Source: Guyparkeria halophila (GTDB taxonomy: Bacteria; Pseudomonadota; Gammaproteobacteria; Halothiobacillales; Halothiobacillaceae). Taken from it: a stretch of 64,000 bases of DNA. The notes beneath the pieces were generated by a model. It was given only the letters and a program-made list of their open reading frames with translations, did not search any database and was not told the DNA's origin. Below are positions 19,665 to 29,767 of the stretch, piece after piece. How positions within the stretch are numbered: position 1 is the stretch's first letter; each line of letters starts with the position of its first letter. The stretch is taken from assembly GCF_034479635.1 (NCBI RefSeq), contig NZ_CP140153.1, positions 1,495,501-1,559,500 of the forward strand. The letters run 5' to 3'. The position numbers and the translations under genes were made by a program.

Positions 19665-22487
19665 ATGACGACAAGCAAAGACAAGGATAAGGCCCTGCGC
19701 GCCCGAGTGCGCCTTTTCGGCAACCTGCTCGGTGAAGTGCTCCGCGAACAAGCCGGCGAGGCGGTCTTCGATACCGTCGAAAGCCTGCGTCGTGGCTTCA
19801 TCCGCCTGCGCAAGAGCTACGATCCCGAGCTCTACGGCGAGCTGATGGACGAGATTGAAGCGCTCGACGCCGACAGCCTCAACCTGGTCGTGCGTGCCTA
19901 CGGGCTGTACTTCAACCTCGTCAATATCGCCGAGGAAGACTATTCCCATCAGCATCGTCGCCGCCAGATTCGTCGCGGTCTGCGACTGTGGCGCGGGTCG
20001 TTCTACGACACCATCCGAGGCTTCCACCGCGAGGGCATGACCTCGGAACAGCTCCAGGGGCTGCTCGACCAGCTGGTGTACATGCCGGTTTTCACGGCCC
20101 ACCCGACCGAAGCCAAGCGCCGTACGGTCATGGATCTGCAGCGCCGCATCTTCCTCCTGTGCGGCGAACTCGACCGTCCGGAGTCCACCGGGGTCGAGCG
20201 TGAACGCCTGCTGGATGAAGTGAAATCGATCATTCTCGCCCTGCTTCGCACCAACGAGGTGCGCACGACGCGTCCCGAGGTGTCCGACGAGATCCGTCTG
20301 GGCATGTACTACTTCCGCACCTCGATCTTCGCGGCCGTGCCCAAGGCCTACCGCTACCTCGAGCGGGCCGTCAATCTCAATTACAACGCCACCAACCCCG
20401 ACCAGCCGGTCACGGTGCCCAGCCTGTTCAAGTTCGGCTCCTGGATCGGCGGTGACCGGGACGGCAACCCCTACGTCACCCACGACGTCACCATCCAGGC
20501 GGTCTGCCTGGCCTCCGAGACCATCCTCAAGGAGTACCTGGATCGCCTCGAGACACTCAAGCGCATCCTGACCCACTCGCTGCAACTGGTGCCGGAAATC
20601 GACTGCCAGCAGCTGCAATTGAAGGCCGATGCCGAGGCGCTCGGCATGCTGAAGGCCAACCAGCACAACGGCGAGTTCTTCCCCGAGGAACCCTATCGCC
20701 TGAAACTGCGCGCCATCCGCCAGCGGCTGCGTTACAACCTTGCCTACATTCACAGCGAACTCGATGGCAAGCCGACCGAGCTCGATCCGCGCGCCTACCA
20801 GAGCAAGGATGCCTTCCTCGACGACCTGTACCGCCTGCGCGATTCGCTGGTCGGCATTGGTGATCGGCTGCTGGCCGAGGGCGACCTGAAGGACCTGACC
20901 CGCCTGGCCGAAACCTTCGGCTGGCATCTCGTGCGCCTGGACATCCGTCAGGAATCCACCGAGCACACCGAGACCGTCACGCAGGTCCTCAAGCAGCTTG
21001 CCCCGGAAATCGATTACGCCAACCTGGCCGAGGACGACCGCACCCGCGTGCTGGGCGAACTGATCGAGGCCGGCAAGCACCGGGCCGAGGCGCTGGCCGC
21101 GGACGGGTTGAGCGAGAAGTCCCGCGAGGTGGTCAAGGTCCTCGAGGTCAAACGCCAGCTGATCGATCACATCAGCCGCGAATGCTTCGGTACCTACGTG
21201 ATCTCGATGACCCACTCGGCCAGCCACGTCATGGAGGTGATGTATCTCGCCTCGCTGACCGGCCTGGTAGGCAAGACCGAAGACGGGGCCTGGTTCAGCG
21301 ACATCCAGGTCTCGCCGCTGTTCGAGACCATCGAGGACCTCAAGCACATCGAGCACGTGCTGGGCACGCTGTTCGACAACCCGACCTACCGGGGTCTGGT
21401 GCGCGCCTCGGGCGAACTCCAGGAAGTCATGCTCGGCTACTCGGACTCCTGCAAGGACGGCGGCTCGCTCGCCTCGGTCTGGAGCCTTTACAACGCCCAG
21501 AAGCGCGTCATCCGCCTGACCCGCAGCCACGGCATCCAGTGCCGTCTTTTCCATGGTCGGGGCGGCACGGTCGCGCGCGGCGGCGGTCCGACCCACGAGT
21601 CGATCCTCTCGCTGCCACAGGGCACCGTCGAGGGCCAGATCAAGTTCACCGAACAGGGCGAGGTGCTGTCCTCGAAGTACAGCAACAACGAGACGGCCAT
21701 CTACGAACTCACCATGGGCGCGACCGGCCTGATGAAGGCCTCGCAGCACCAGGTCGTCAACGAGCACCCCGTACCCGAGGAATACGAGCACGTGGTGGGC
21801 GACCTGGCGCGCTTCGGCGAAGAGGCCTATCGCGATCTGACCGACCACACGCCGTTCTTCTTCCACTACTTCCACGAGGCCACCCCGGTCCGCGAACTGG
21901 GGCTGCTGAACATCGGGTCGCGACCCACCTCGCGCAAGAAGGGCGATCTCTCCAAGGCATCGGTCCGCGCGATCCCCTGGGTGTTCGGCTGGTCGCAGTC
22001 ACGCCACACCCTGCCGGCGTGGTATGGCATGGGCTCGGCGCTCAAGCGCTGGCGCGAGGAGAATCCGGGCCGCGAAGAGCTGCTTCACGACCTGTTCGAC
22101 CAATGGCCGTTCTTCCACAGCATGCTGCGCAACACGCAGCTGTCGCTGACCAAGGGCGAGATGAACATCGCTCGGGAATACGCCGGCCTCGTCTCCGACC
22201 AGGAACAGGCTCAAACGGTCTACGAAAAGATTCGTGCGGAGTACGACTGCGCCGTCGAGCAGCTGCTGGAAGTGGCCCACGCCGACTCGTTGGTGGAAAT
22301 CGACGAGTACATCGGCACGTCGATGATGCGACGCAACCCGTATCTGGACGTCCTCAACCACATCCAGATCACGCTGCTGTCACGCCATCGTGACGAAAGC
22401 GTGCCGGAAGGCGAGCGCGAGAAGTGGTTGCCACCGTTGCTGCGCAGCATCAACGCCATTGCCGCCGGGATGCGCAACACGGGGTGA
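19665..22487 (+). CDS. ppc: Phosphoenolpyruvate carboxylase
   Basis: 940 residues. The catalytic motif with the essential His is VFTAHPTEAKRRT (about 140-152). The second active-site segment is FHGRGGTVARGGGPTHESIL, and the protein ends in RNTG as nearly all PEP carboxylases do. VRLDIRQES and KFGSWIGGDRDGNPYVT are further family signatures. It fixes bicarbonate onto PEP to give oxaloacetate, replenishing the citric acid cycle; in an autotroph it feeds biosynthesis from the Calvin cycle. A 47-codon upstream extension in frame is not conserved, so the ATG before TTSKDKDKALR was taken. It is single, with a terminator downstream. Confidence 0.97.
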   Translation: MTTSKDKDKALRARVRLFGNLLGEVLREQAGEAVFDTVESLRRGFIRLRKSYDPELYGELMDEIEALDADSLNLVVRAYGLYFNLVNIAEEDYSHQHRRRQIRRGLRLWRGSFYDTIRGFHREGMTSEQLQGLLDQLVYMPVFTAHPTEAKRRTVMDLQRRIFLLCGELDRPESTGVERERLLDEVKSIILALLRTNEVRTTRPEVSDEIRLGMYYFRTSIFAAVPKAYRYLERAVNLNYNATNPDQPVTVPSLFKFGSWIGGDRDGNPYVTHDVTIQAVCLASETILKEYLDRLETLKRILTHSLQLVPEIDCQQLQLKADAEALGMLKANQHNGEFFPEEPYRLKLRAIRQRLRYNLAYIHSELDGKPTELDPRAYQSKDAFLDDLYRLRDSLVGIGDRLLAEGDLKDLTRLAETFGWHLVRLDIRQESTEHTETVTQVLKQLAPEIDYANLAEDDRTRVLGELIEAGKHRAEALAADGLSEKSREVVKVLEVKRQLIDHISRECFGTYVISMTHSASHVMEVMYLASLTGLVGKTEDGAWFSDIQVSPLFETIEDLKHIEHVLGTLFDNPTYRGLVRASGELQEVMLGYSDSCKDGGSLASVWSLYNAQKRVIRLTRSHGIQCRLFHGRGGTVARGGGPTHESILSLPQGTVEGQIKFTEQGEVLSSKYSNNETAIYELTMGATGLMKASQHQVVNEHPVPEEYEHVVGDLARFGEEAYRDLTDHTPFFFHYFHEATPVRELGLLNIGSRPTSRKKGDLSKASVRAIPWVFGWSQSRHTLPAWYGMGSALKRWREENPGREELLHDLFDQWPFFHSMLRNTQLSLTKGEMNIAREYAGLVSDQEQAQTVYEKIRAEYDCAVEQLLEVAHADSLVEIDEYIGTSMMRRNPYLDVLNHIQITLLSRHRDESVPEGEREKWLPPLLRSINAIAAGMRNTG

Positions 22488-22511
22488 TCGACCACCGTTA
22501 GCAGCCCATCG

Positions 22512-22547
22512 AGGCCACCCCCGTGCGCGGGCGGTGGCCTTTTCTTT
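22512..22547 (+). terminator. Rho-independent terminator of ppc (probably bidirectional)
   Basis: AGGCCACC and GGTGGCCT pair around a GC-rich loop and are followed by TTTTCTTT. It lies 25 bases after the ppc stop, between convergent ppc and malQ. Confidence 0.85.
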
Positions 22548-22588
22548 GGCTCCTCGCGCTTTATCGGGGGGCTTGCAGGCGGCGTCGG

Positions 22589-24037
22589 TCAAGCAAGACG
22601 ATCGTGCCGCGCGAGCCGGACACGCATTTCTCGGGCGAGCTCGTCATCCAGGGCGGCGGCGGGCAAATGCCAACACCAGTTGCCCTCCCGAGTGCCAGGG
22701 ACATTGATGCGCGCCTCCGACCCCAGGCCCAGCAAATCGCCGATCGGCAGGATGGCGAGATTCGCCGGGGAGGCCAATGCCGAGTCGATCATTGCCTCCG
22801 GCATGGGCGTGGCCGGGTCGATGCCCTGCATCGCCTCGAGCCACCGCCTCACGCGCGCCCTCATGGCCTCGTCGAGCGAACGCCACCAGCCCAAGGTGGT
22901 GTCGTTGTCGTGCGTGCCGGTGTAGACCACGCAGTTGGGTCGATGGTGTCTGGGCAGGTGAGGATTGTCCTCGTCACCGTCGAAGGCGAAATGCAGCACC
23001 ACCATGCCGGGCAGACCGAAATCATCGCGCAGCGCGATCACGTCGGGGGTGATCACGCCCAGGTCTTCCGCCACCAGGGGCAAGTCGTCCCCACCGACGG
23101 TTTCCAGCGCTTCGAGCAGCGCCGCGCCGGGTCCAGGCACCCATTGCCCCCCGGTGGCGTCGGGATCGTCGACGGGGATCGCCCAGTAGGCGGCAAGCCC
23201 GCGGAAGTGGTCGATCCGGACCCAGTCGTACAAGGCCAGGTGACGGGCCAACCGCTGCTTCCACCAGGCGAATCCATCCTCGGCCATTTGCTGGAAATCG
23301 AACAGGGGATTGCCCCAGCGTTGCCCGGTCGCCGAAAAATAGTCCGGTGGCACGCCGGCCACCACGCTCGGACGGCCGCTGGCATCCAACTGAAACAGGG
23401 GTCGATGCGCCCAGACATCGGCCGAGTCACCGGCCACGAAGATCGGCAGATCACCGAACAGGCAGATCGACCGCTCGCGCGCCTCGTCGCGCACCGACTG
23501 CCATTGCCGCTCCAGCAGAAACTGCTCGAAGGCGATCGCCTCGATACGCGTCGCATGCTCCTGTTCGAAGGCCTGCATGGCCTGGGGGTCACGATCACGA
23601 AGACCGACGGGCCAGTTCAGCCAGCAACGGCCGTGCTGGGCTTCGCGAATGGCCATGAAACGCGCGTAGTCTTCGAGCCAGTGCGATTCCCGGTCGCGAA
23701 ATTCCGCAAACGCCGCACATAACGCCTTGCTGACCCCTTCTCCCCGCCGGCGCGCGCTCACCGGGGTCGAGATCTGGAAGGCTGGGTCGGCGGCCAGATC
23801 GCTTTCATCGAGGTACGCCGGCTCCAGGGCGAACGACGACAGGCACTGGTAGGGACTGTTGTCGGGATGGGTGGGGCCCAAGGGCAACACCTGCCAGACG
23901 GACAGCCCCGACCGCTCCAGGAAAGCCAACACCTCGTGGGCATCCCTGCCGAACCCGGGCGAGGCCAGGCTGCCGATGGGCAGGAGCACGCCCGCCCGCC
24001 GACGCGTCGCCGGGGGTTCGTGGGGCTCGATGCTCAC
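22589..24037 (-). CDS. malQ: 4-alpha-glucanotransferase (GH77, amylomaltase)
   Basis: 482 residues. The N-terminus RRAGVLLPIGSLASPGFG and LPLGPTHPDNSPYQCLSSFA are the usual GH77 opening. WVRIDHFRGLAAYW carries the catalytic nucleophile Asp, LVAEDLGVITPDV the acid/base Glu, and GTHDNDTTLGWW the third carboxylate. It transfers maltodextrin segments and recycles glycogen breakdown products. Translation starts at a GTG whose bases overlap the stop of the upstream GH57 gene (GTGA), with GAGGACAGG before it, so the two are coupled. It lacks the N-terminal extension of enterobacterial MalQ and is of the shorter plant/Thermus type. Confidence 0.95.
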   Translation of the reverse strand: MSIEPHEPPATRRRAGVLLPIGSLASPGFGRDAHEVLAFLERSGLSVWQVLPLGPTHPDNSPYQCLSSFALEPAYLDESDLAADPAFQISTPVSARRRGEGVSKALCAAFAEFRDRESHWLEDYARFMAIREAQHGRCWLNWPVGLRDRDPQAMQAFEQEHATRIEAIAFEQFLLERQWQSVRDEARERSICLFGDLPIFVAGDSADVWAHRPLFQLDASGRPSVVAGVPPDYFSATGQRWGNPLFDFQQMAEDGFAWWKQRLARHLALYDWVRIDHFRGLAAYWAIPVDDPDATGGQWVPGPGAALLEALETVGGDDLPLVAEDLGVITPDVIALRDDFGLPGMVVLHFAFDGDEDNPHLPRHHRPNCVVYTGTHDNDTTLGWWRSLDEAMRARVRRWLEAMQGIDPATPMPEAMIDSALASPANLAILPIGDLLGLGSEARINVPGTREGNWCWHLPAAALDDELAREMRVRLARHDRLA

Positions 24038-25752
24038 GCCTGTCCTCGACGCATCGTGCCGCCGCCGCTGACCCGCCCGGCCGCGTCGCTCGGCACGCTG
24101 ATGGGCTCGTCCAGACTGGCCGGTACCGCCACGTCGATCAGTTCATACAGGCGCGCCAGTTGGAGGCGAAACAGCCGGTCGAAATCGCGCGTCGCCTCGG
24201 CGGGATTGTCTTCCCCGAACCACCAGAACCAGTCCGAGCCCTCGCAGACCGCCAGTTGCTGGGCGTTGCGAGCCCGGGTGGAGTGATCCCAGTCCCCGGC
24301 GGACTCGGCGTCGACGTAGGCCTGACGGGCCTCGACCAGCCGATCCCAGGCCCGGTTCTTGGCGGGCTCGCCGACCCAGGTGGCAAGGTTGCCGTAGACC
24401 CAGCTGCCGGCGACCAGCGCCTTCAATTCCACCGCCTGCGGTTCTTTCTCGAGGAAAGCCGAGAAGGTGGTCATCTCGATGCGGGAATGAGCCGAGAGGT
24501 GCTTGTAAAGCCCGTCGAGCAACCAGAAACCGTTGTCCGGATAATGCTCCCAGGCATTCTCGCCGTCGAGGATGATCGGCACCAACGGCATGTCGACGCC
24601 GAGGTGGTCACAGGTTTCGGCGATCGAGACCAGGTGATGCACGAGATCGTCGACCGCATCGTCGGCATGCCAGTTCTGGTAGTCGAAGCCGATACGATCG
24701 GAAAGCCCGTCGTCGCGGAAGAACAACCGCAGCCCCTGCCCCGGCCGACCATAAACCTGGTGATCGCAGTGCAGTGTCTGGTGGGCCTGGTTCAGGCTGT
24801 TTCTCAGCACCTGCTGGCCACTGGCCGCCCAGGCAAAGCCGGCCTGATCGAGCAGACGACAGGTGGCATCGGAGATGGCCCCTTCGGCCGGCCAGCAGCC
24901 GGCGGGCTCACGCCCCAACAGACGACGGAACACGGCCCGTCCCCGTTCGATGTGCCAGCGGCTGCGCTGATCACCGTCGGGGTAGTCCTCGGCCTGCGGT
25001 TGCGGAGCACCGGGCTCGGCCTCCCGTCCGGCGCGCAGATCCTGCAAGAGCGGTGTGATCGGGTGCGCGTAGGGCGTCATCGACAATTCGATCTGGCCAC
25101 GATCGGCCAGGGCGGCAAACCGATCGAACAACCCGCCAATGGTCTCGCCGATCACGCCCAGCAGCGAACGACGTGATTGGGCATCAAAGCCGCCCTCGTA
25201 CTCGAGCAGACCGCTGATGGTGGGGTTCGTCTGTCGCAGGGTCTCGCCGCACCAGGCCAGGTGGTACCATACCGACAAGTCACCGATGAACGCATCGCTG
25301 GCGTAACCGGCCGGATCCCTGGATTGCAGCAGCGCCTCGGCCGTCTCGACCAGCCGCGCCAGTGGGGCAAATCGCTCGATCATGCGCTCGCGGTTGGCGC
25401 GTAGTAACGCCTCGAGCACGCCCAGACGCTGCTCGCCCGTGAGTGCGCCCGGCTCGGCGAGACTCACCAGCAACGGATCGCGAAGCTCGCTGATATCCCC
25501 GTCACGCCGGTAGGCCTCGATCTGAGTGGCGTAATCCTCAAGTTGCTCGAGGAGTATCGGAACGAAATTGACCACCACCCGGGCATCGGGCCAGCGCTCG
25601 AGGTGCGCGGCCATGTCGGCGTAATCCTTGATCGCGTGCAGGTAGGTCCAGGGTTGCTGGTAGACCCCGTCACGCGGGTCGCGGTACTCCGGCTGATGCA
25701 TGTGCCAGAGAAACACGACCGGCAGCGGTCTCGAGGGGAGCGTGGTTGGCAT
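24034..25752 (-). CDS. Glycoside hydrolase family 57 protein
   Basis: 572 residues. GH57 conserved regions are visible: FLWHMHQPEY at the N-terminus (region 1, HQP), GCWPAEGAISD near 285 (region 3, with the Glu nucleophile position), and IILDGENAWEHYPDNG near 385 (region 4, with the Asp acid/base position). GH57 enzymes act on alpha-1,4 and alpha-1,6 glucans as amylases, 4-alpha-glucanotransferases or branching enzymes. Because glgB (GH13) is present nearby, a debranching, amylase or transferase role is more likely than branching (inference). It lies between glgC (100 bases upstream) and malQ (4-base overlap) on the same strand. The exact specificity is not readable. Confidence 0.88.
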   Translation of the reverse strand: MPTTLPSRPLPVVFLWHMHQPEYRDPRDGVYQQPWTYLHAIKDYADMAAHLERWPDARVVVNFVPILLEQLEDYATQIEAYRRDGDISELRDPLLVSLAEPGALTGEQRLGVLEALLRANRERMIERFAPLARLVETAEALLQSRDPAGYASDAFIGDLSVWYHLAWCGETLRQTNPTISGLLEYEGGFDAQSRRSLLGVIGETIGGLFDRFAALADRGQIELSMTPYAHPITPLLQDLRAGREAEPGAPQPQAEDYPDGDQRSRWHIERGRAVFRRLLGREPAGCWPAEGAISDATCRLLDQAGFAWAASGQQVLRNSLNQAHQTLHCDHQVYGRPGQGLRLFFRDDGLSDRIGFDYQNWHADDAVDDLVHHLVSIAETCDHLGVDMPLVPIILDGENAWEHYPDNGFWLLDGLYKHLSAHSRIEMTTFSAFLEKEPQAVELKALVAGSWVYGNLATWVGEPAKNRAWDRLVEARQAYVDAESAGDWDHSTRARNAQQLAVCEGSDWFWWFGEDNPAEATRDFDRLFRLQLARLYELIDVAVPASLDEPISVPSDAAGRVSGGGTMRRGQA

Positions 25753-25852
25753 GCCGAATCACCCAGCTGGGCGCCCCAGGCGCCCGGTTATTCGCGAAAG
25801 ACGCTGTCCCGGCATCGCCCCGGGGAATGACCCGGGGCGATCAGGATCGATA

Positions 25853-27124
25853 TCAGCGCACCATGTGCAGTTTCTGTCCCAGCATTTGCGGCGTGACCAG
25901 CACCACACCCTCGGGACTGACCTCGAATCGTTCCCGATCGGCCTCCAGGTCGACCCCGATCTGCATGCCCGGCGGAATCAGGCAGCCCTTGTCGATCACC
26001 GCCCGACGTACCTCGGCGCCCTCGCCCACCTGCACGTTGGGCAGGATCACGGCATCCTCGACGTAGGCCTGTTCGCGCACCATCACGTTCGAGAACAGCA
26101 GCGAGTGGCGCACGACCGCGCCGGAGATGATGCAGCCACCACTGACCATCGAATCGATGGCCATGCCCCGGCGACCATCCTCGTCGAAGACGAACTTCGC
26201 CGGCGGCAACTGTTCCTGGTAGGTCCAGATCGGCCAGTCGGTATCGTAGAGGTTGAGATCGGGCTGGACCCCGATCAGCTCGAGGTTCGCCGACCAGTAG
26301 GCATCAATGGTGCCCACGTCGCGCCAGTAGGGTTGATCGGTCAGTCCCGGCTCACGGAACGGGTAGGCATAGACCTGGTGCTCCTCGATCAGGCGCGGGA
26401 TGACGTTCTTGCCGAAATCGTGCTCGGAATCGGGGTCGTCGGCATCCAGAATCAACTGCTCGAACAGGAAATCGGTGCGAAAGACGTAGATCCCCATCGA
26501 GGCGAGCGACGTGTCGGGCGAACTCGGCATGCGCGGCGGGTCGTCGGGCTTCTCGACGAAGCTCTCGATCCGTCCCTCGCGATCGATCCCCATCACGCCG
26601 AAAGCGCGGGCCTGCTCGACCGGCACCTCGATGCAGCCGATGGTCAGATCCGCGCCCTTCTCCACGTGATAGGCGATCATGGGACCGTAATCCATCTTGT
26701 AGACGTGATCGCCGGCCAGGATCAGGGTGTATTCGGACTCGTGCGCGCGCAGGATGTCGATGTTCTGGTACACGGCGTCCGCCGTGCCGCTGTACCAGGA
26801 CTGGTCGTTCATGCGTTGCTGTGCGGGCAGCAGCTCGACAAACTCGCCGCGGGCGACGTGGTTGCCACCCCAGCCAAGCTGGACGTGCTTGATCAGCGAG
26901 TGCGCCTTGTACTGTGTCAGCACGCCCATGCGGCGAATGCCGGAATTGACGCAGTTGGATAGCGGGAAGTCGATGATGCGGAACTTGCCCCCGAACGGCA
27001 CGGCCGGCTTGGCACGCCAGTCGGTCAACTGACGCAGACGCGAGCCACGTCCACCGGCAAGGACCAGGGCCAGTGTGTCCCTGGTGATTCGACTGACCAG
27101 TCGCTTGGGGCTGTCGACAATCAT
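25853..27124 (-). CDS. glgC: Glucose-1-phosphate adenylyltransferase
   Basis: 423 residues from the ATG at 27124, preceded by GAGAGGAAAC; an in-frame ATG at 27148 would give 431 but lacks a ribosome-binding site. The nucleotidyltransferase loop is [28 protein letters not shown]. Downstream are [15 protein letters not shown] and the glucose-1-phosphate segment [10 protein letters not shown]. The C-terminal left-handed beta-helix includes [17 protein letters not shown]. It makes ADP-glucose, the committed step of glycogen synthesis, and family members are allosterically controlled. It is transcribed away from glgB across about 325 bases, so the two arms may share control. Confidence 0.96.
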   Translation of the reverse strand: MIVDSPKRLVSRITRDTLALVLAGGRGSRLRQLTDWRAKPAVPFGGKFRIIDFPLSNCVNSGIRRMGVLTQYKAHSLIKHVQLGWGGNHVARGEFVELLPAQQRMNDQSWYSGTADAVYQNIDILRAHESEYTLILAGDHVYKMDYGPMIAYHVEKGADLTIGCIEVPVEQARAFGVMGIDREGRIESFVEKPDDPPRMPSSPDTSLASMGIYVFRTDFLFEQLILDADDPDSEHDFGKNVIPRLIEEHQVYAYPFREPGLTDQPYWRDVGTIDAYWSANLELIGVQPDLNLYDTDWPIWTYQEQLPPAKFVFDEDGRRGMAIDSMVSGGCIISGAVVRHSLLFSNVMVREQAYVEDAVILPNVQVGEGAEVRRAVIDKGCLIPPGMQIGVDLEADRERFEVSPEGVVLVTPQMLGQKLHMVR

Positions 27125-27449
27125 CCCGAGTTTCCTCTCGCGTTCCATGTGGTCGAAACCAGCGGCTAACCGCCAATCAAAAGCCTAGCGCATCCGTGTT
27201 TCCGGGGTATAACAATTTTGAGTCATGAAGCCCCGCACCGGAAACGCCAGGCCGTGCAAATGATCCTGTTTCCCCAAGTCGTGCCGGTAGGTGGAAGCCC
27301 GGCAACGCGGCCTTCGCACCTGTCACCCCGGAACGGGAGCCTCGCTGCGGGCTCGCTGCGACCCGGCGCCTATGCCATAGTCGGGGCAGCGAATCCGCCA
27401 GGCATCGCCGACAGCGCGCACCAGCGCCAACTACCGGGATCGAAACCGC
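27125..27449. other. Divergent glgC/glgB regulatory region
   Basis: This noncoding stretch of about 325 bases separates the leftward glgC-GH57-malQ arm from the rightward glgB-glgA arm and must carry both promoters. I see only weak -10-like elements (CATAGT near 27374) and no convincing operator palindrome. Confidence 0.3.
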
Positions 27450-29624
27450 ATGGAAAACGACCTTCAAGCCATTGTCGATGCGCGCCACCACGACCCGCAC
27501 CGGGTGCTGGGCGTGCATGCCACCGATAACGAAACCCTCCGGCTACGTACCTATCAGCCTCACGCCGCGTCGGTGGAGACCGTCGATCAGGACGGCGAGC
27601 CGATGGCACTGACCGCCCACCCGGAATGCCCGGGCCTGTTCGAGGCGACCCTGCCGCGGGCCTGGGCCCCCAAACATCCGGCGTATACCGTCATCATGCC
27701 GGACGGGCACCGATACGAGATCGTCGATCCCTACAGTTTCCTGCCCACCGTCGGTGAACTCGACCTGCACCTGTTCGCCGAAGGCCGCCATCTGCAGTTG
27801 TGGCAGATGCTCGGCGCCCAGGTGCTCTCGGTCGACGAGGTGGTCGGCACCCGCTTTGCGGTGTGGGCACCCAATGCCGAGCGCGTCAGCCTGGTCGGCA
27901 GCTTCAACGACTGGGACGGCCGTCGTCATCCCATGCGCGTGCTCGGTGACAGCGGCGTCTGGGAACTGTTCGTTCCCGGTGTCACGGTCGGCGATCTCTA
28001 CAAGTTCGAGATCACCAGCCACCTCACCGGCGAAACGCAACTGCGCACCGATCCGGTCGGCCGCGCCTTCGAAATGCGCCCCGACACCGCCGCCATCGTA
28101 CCGGCCTTCCAACCCTATGAATGGCACGACGACGACTGGATGGCCCGCCGCGAGCAATGGCAATGGGACCAGGCGCCCATGGCGACCTACGAGGTGCACC
28201 TGGGCTCCTGGCGGTTGCCCGACGGGCAGTTTCCCAGTTACGACCAACTGGCCGACCAGCTGATCCCCTACGTCCAGGAACGGGGCTTTACCCACATCGA
28301 GTTGCTGCCGGTCACCGAACATCCCTTCGATGCCTCCTGGGGCTACCAGACCACCGGCTATTTCGCCCCCACCAGTCGCTTCGGCAGCCCGGTCGCCTTC
28401 TGCCGTTTCGTCGATCGGGCGCATGCCGCCGGCATCGGCGTGATCCTCGACTGGGTTCCCGCGCATTTCCCGCGTGACGAGTTCGCCCTGGCGCGGTTCG
28501 ACGGTAGCGCCCTCTACGAGCACGACGACCCCCGCCGCGGCGAACATCGTGACTGGGGCACCCTGATCTTCAACTACGGCCGGCGCGAGGTGCAGAACTT
28601 CCTGATCGCCTCGGCGCAGTACTGGGTCGAGCAATTGCACCTCGACGGGCTGCGGGTCGACGCGGTGGCATCGATGCTCTACCTCGATTACTCCCGCCAG
28701 GCCGACGACTGGCTGCCCAACCGCCACGGCGGGCGGGAGAACCTCGAGGCGATCGATTTCCTGCAGCGGCTCAACCACACGATCCTGTCGCGCAACCCCG
28801 GCACGTTGATGATGGCCGAGGAGTCCACTGCCTGGCCGATGGTCTCCCGGCCGCCGGAGCACGGCGGGCTGGGCTTTTCCATGAAGTGGAACATGGGCTG
28901 GATGAACGACTCGCTGGCCTACTTCAGCGAGGATCCGCTGCACCGCCCGTATCACCACAACCTGCTGACCTTCGGCCTGCTGTACGCCTTCTCGGAAAAC
29001 TTCGTCCTGCCGCTCTCCCACGACGAGGTCGTGCATGGCAAGCGCTCCCTGCCCAACAAGATGCCGGGTGACGAATGGCAACGTTTTGCCAATCTGCGCC
29101 TGCTGCTTGCCTGGCAGTACACCTTCCCCGGCAAGAAGCTCCTGTTCATGGGGACCGAATTCGGCCAGGGCAACGAGTGGTCGCATGCCCGAGAGCTGGA
29201 CTGGTGGATGCTCGACTATCCGTTGCATCAAGGCATCCAGGCCCTGGTCGACCAACTCAATTTCCGCTATCGGCACGAACCGGCGTTACACGAGCGCGAT
29301 TTCGACGCCGGCGGATTTGCCTGGATCGACTGCAACGACCGCAACCAGTCGGTGATCAGCTTCTGTCGTCACGGCCATTTCGAAACCGTGGTGGTGGTCT
29401 TCAACTTCACGCCGGTCGACCGCCCCGGCTACCGCATCGGTGTCCCGGAGCCCGGGCGATACCAGGTGCTGTTGAACACCGACAGCGAGGGCTTTGGTGG
29501 CGCGGGCCACAACCCCTCGCCCGGCACGGCCGAGACCACCCCATGGCATGATCAACCATGCAGCCTTACCCTCGACTTGCCCGGCCTGTCGGCGATCGTG
29601 CTCAAGCACGGCGGCGAGGGGTAA
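27450..29624 (+). CDS. glgB: 1,4-alpha-glucan branching enzyme (GH13)
   Basis: 724 residues (E. coli GlgB 728). The protein opens with the N1 module ([10 protein letters not shown]), then the CBM48 module ([27 protein letters not shown]). The catalytic barrel holds [20 protein letters not shown] (nucleophile Asp), [10 protein letters not shown] (acid/base Glu) and [12 protein letters not shown] (third Asp). [24 protein letters not shown] is the GH13 region I equivalent. It introduces alpha-1,6 branches in glycogen. It is the first gene of the rightward arm and precedes glgA by 143 bases, a gap in which no terminator was seen. Confidence 0.97.
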   Translation: MENDLQAIVDARHHDPHRVLGVHATDNETLRLRTYQPHAASVETVDQDGEPMALTAHPECPGLFEATLPRAWAPKHPAYTVIMPDGHRYEIVDPYSFLPTVGELDLHLFAEGRHLQLWQMLGAQVLSVDEVVGTRFAVWAPNAERVSLVGSFNDWDGRRHPMRVLGDSGVWELFVPGVTVGDLYKFEITSHLTGETQLRTDPVGRAFEMRPDTAAIVPAFQPYEWHDDDWMARREQWQWDQAPMATYEVHLGSWRLPDGQFPSYDQLADQLIPYVQERGFTHIELLPVTEHPFDASWGYQTTGYFAPTSRFGSPVAFCRFVDRAHAAGIGVILDWVPAHFPRDEFALARFDGSALYEHDDPRRGEHRDWGTLIFNYGRREVQNFLIASAQYWVEQLHLDGLRVDAVASMLYLDYSRQADDWLPNRHGGRENLEAIDFLQRLNHTILSRNPGTLMMAEESTAWPMVSRPPEHGGLGFSMKWNMGWMNDSLAYFSEDPLHRPYHHNLLTFGLLYAFSENFVLPLSHDEVVHGKRSLPNKMPGDEWQRFANLRLLLAWQYTFPGKKLLFMGTEFGQGNEWSHARELDWWMLDYPLHQGIQALVDQLNFRYRHEPALHERDFDAGGFAWIDCNDRNQSVISFCRHGHFETVVVVFNFTPVDRPGYRIGVPEPGRYQVLLNTDSEGFGGAGHNPSPGTAETTPWHDQPCSLTLDLPGLSAIVLKHGGEG

Positions 29625-29767
29625 CTCCCGCTGTGCCGAACCACGGCGTTCCGATAACATGCGATACTTGGCGGTTTGGGAAACACATCCCACGTTGTCC
29701 CGGGGCGTGACGCCCGTCCGGCGTGGCCCCACCCGGCCGCCGCAACTGATATCAAGGAGATACCGAC

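Noticed and set aside
19246-19674. Possible small gene in the gnd-ppc gap
   Set aside because: No recognisable domain, no ribosome-binding site and overlap with the ppc start; composition is that of noncoding DNA.
19656-21875. A 739-codon open frame antisense to ppc
   Set aside because: No family resemblance; the sense frame is an intact PEP carboxylase.
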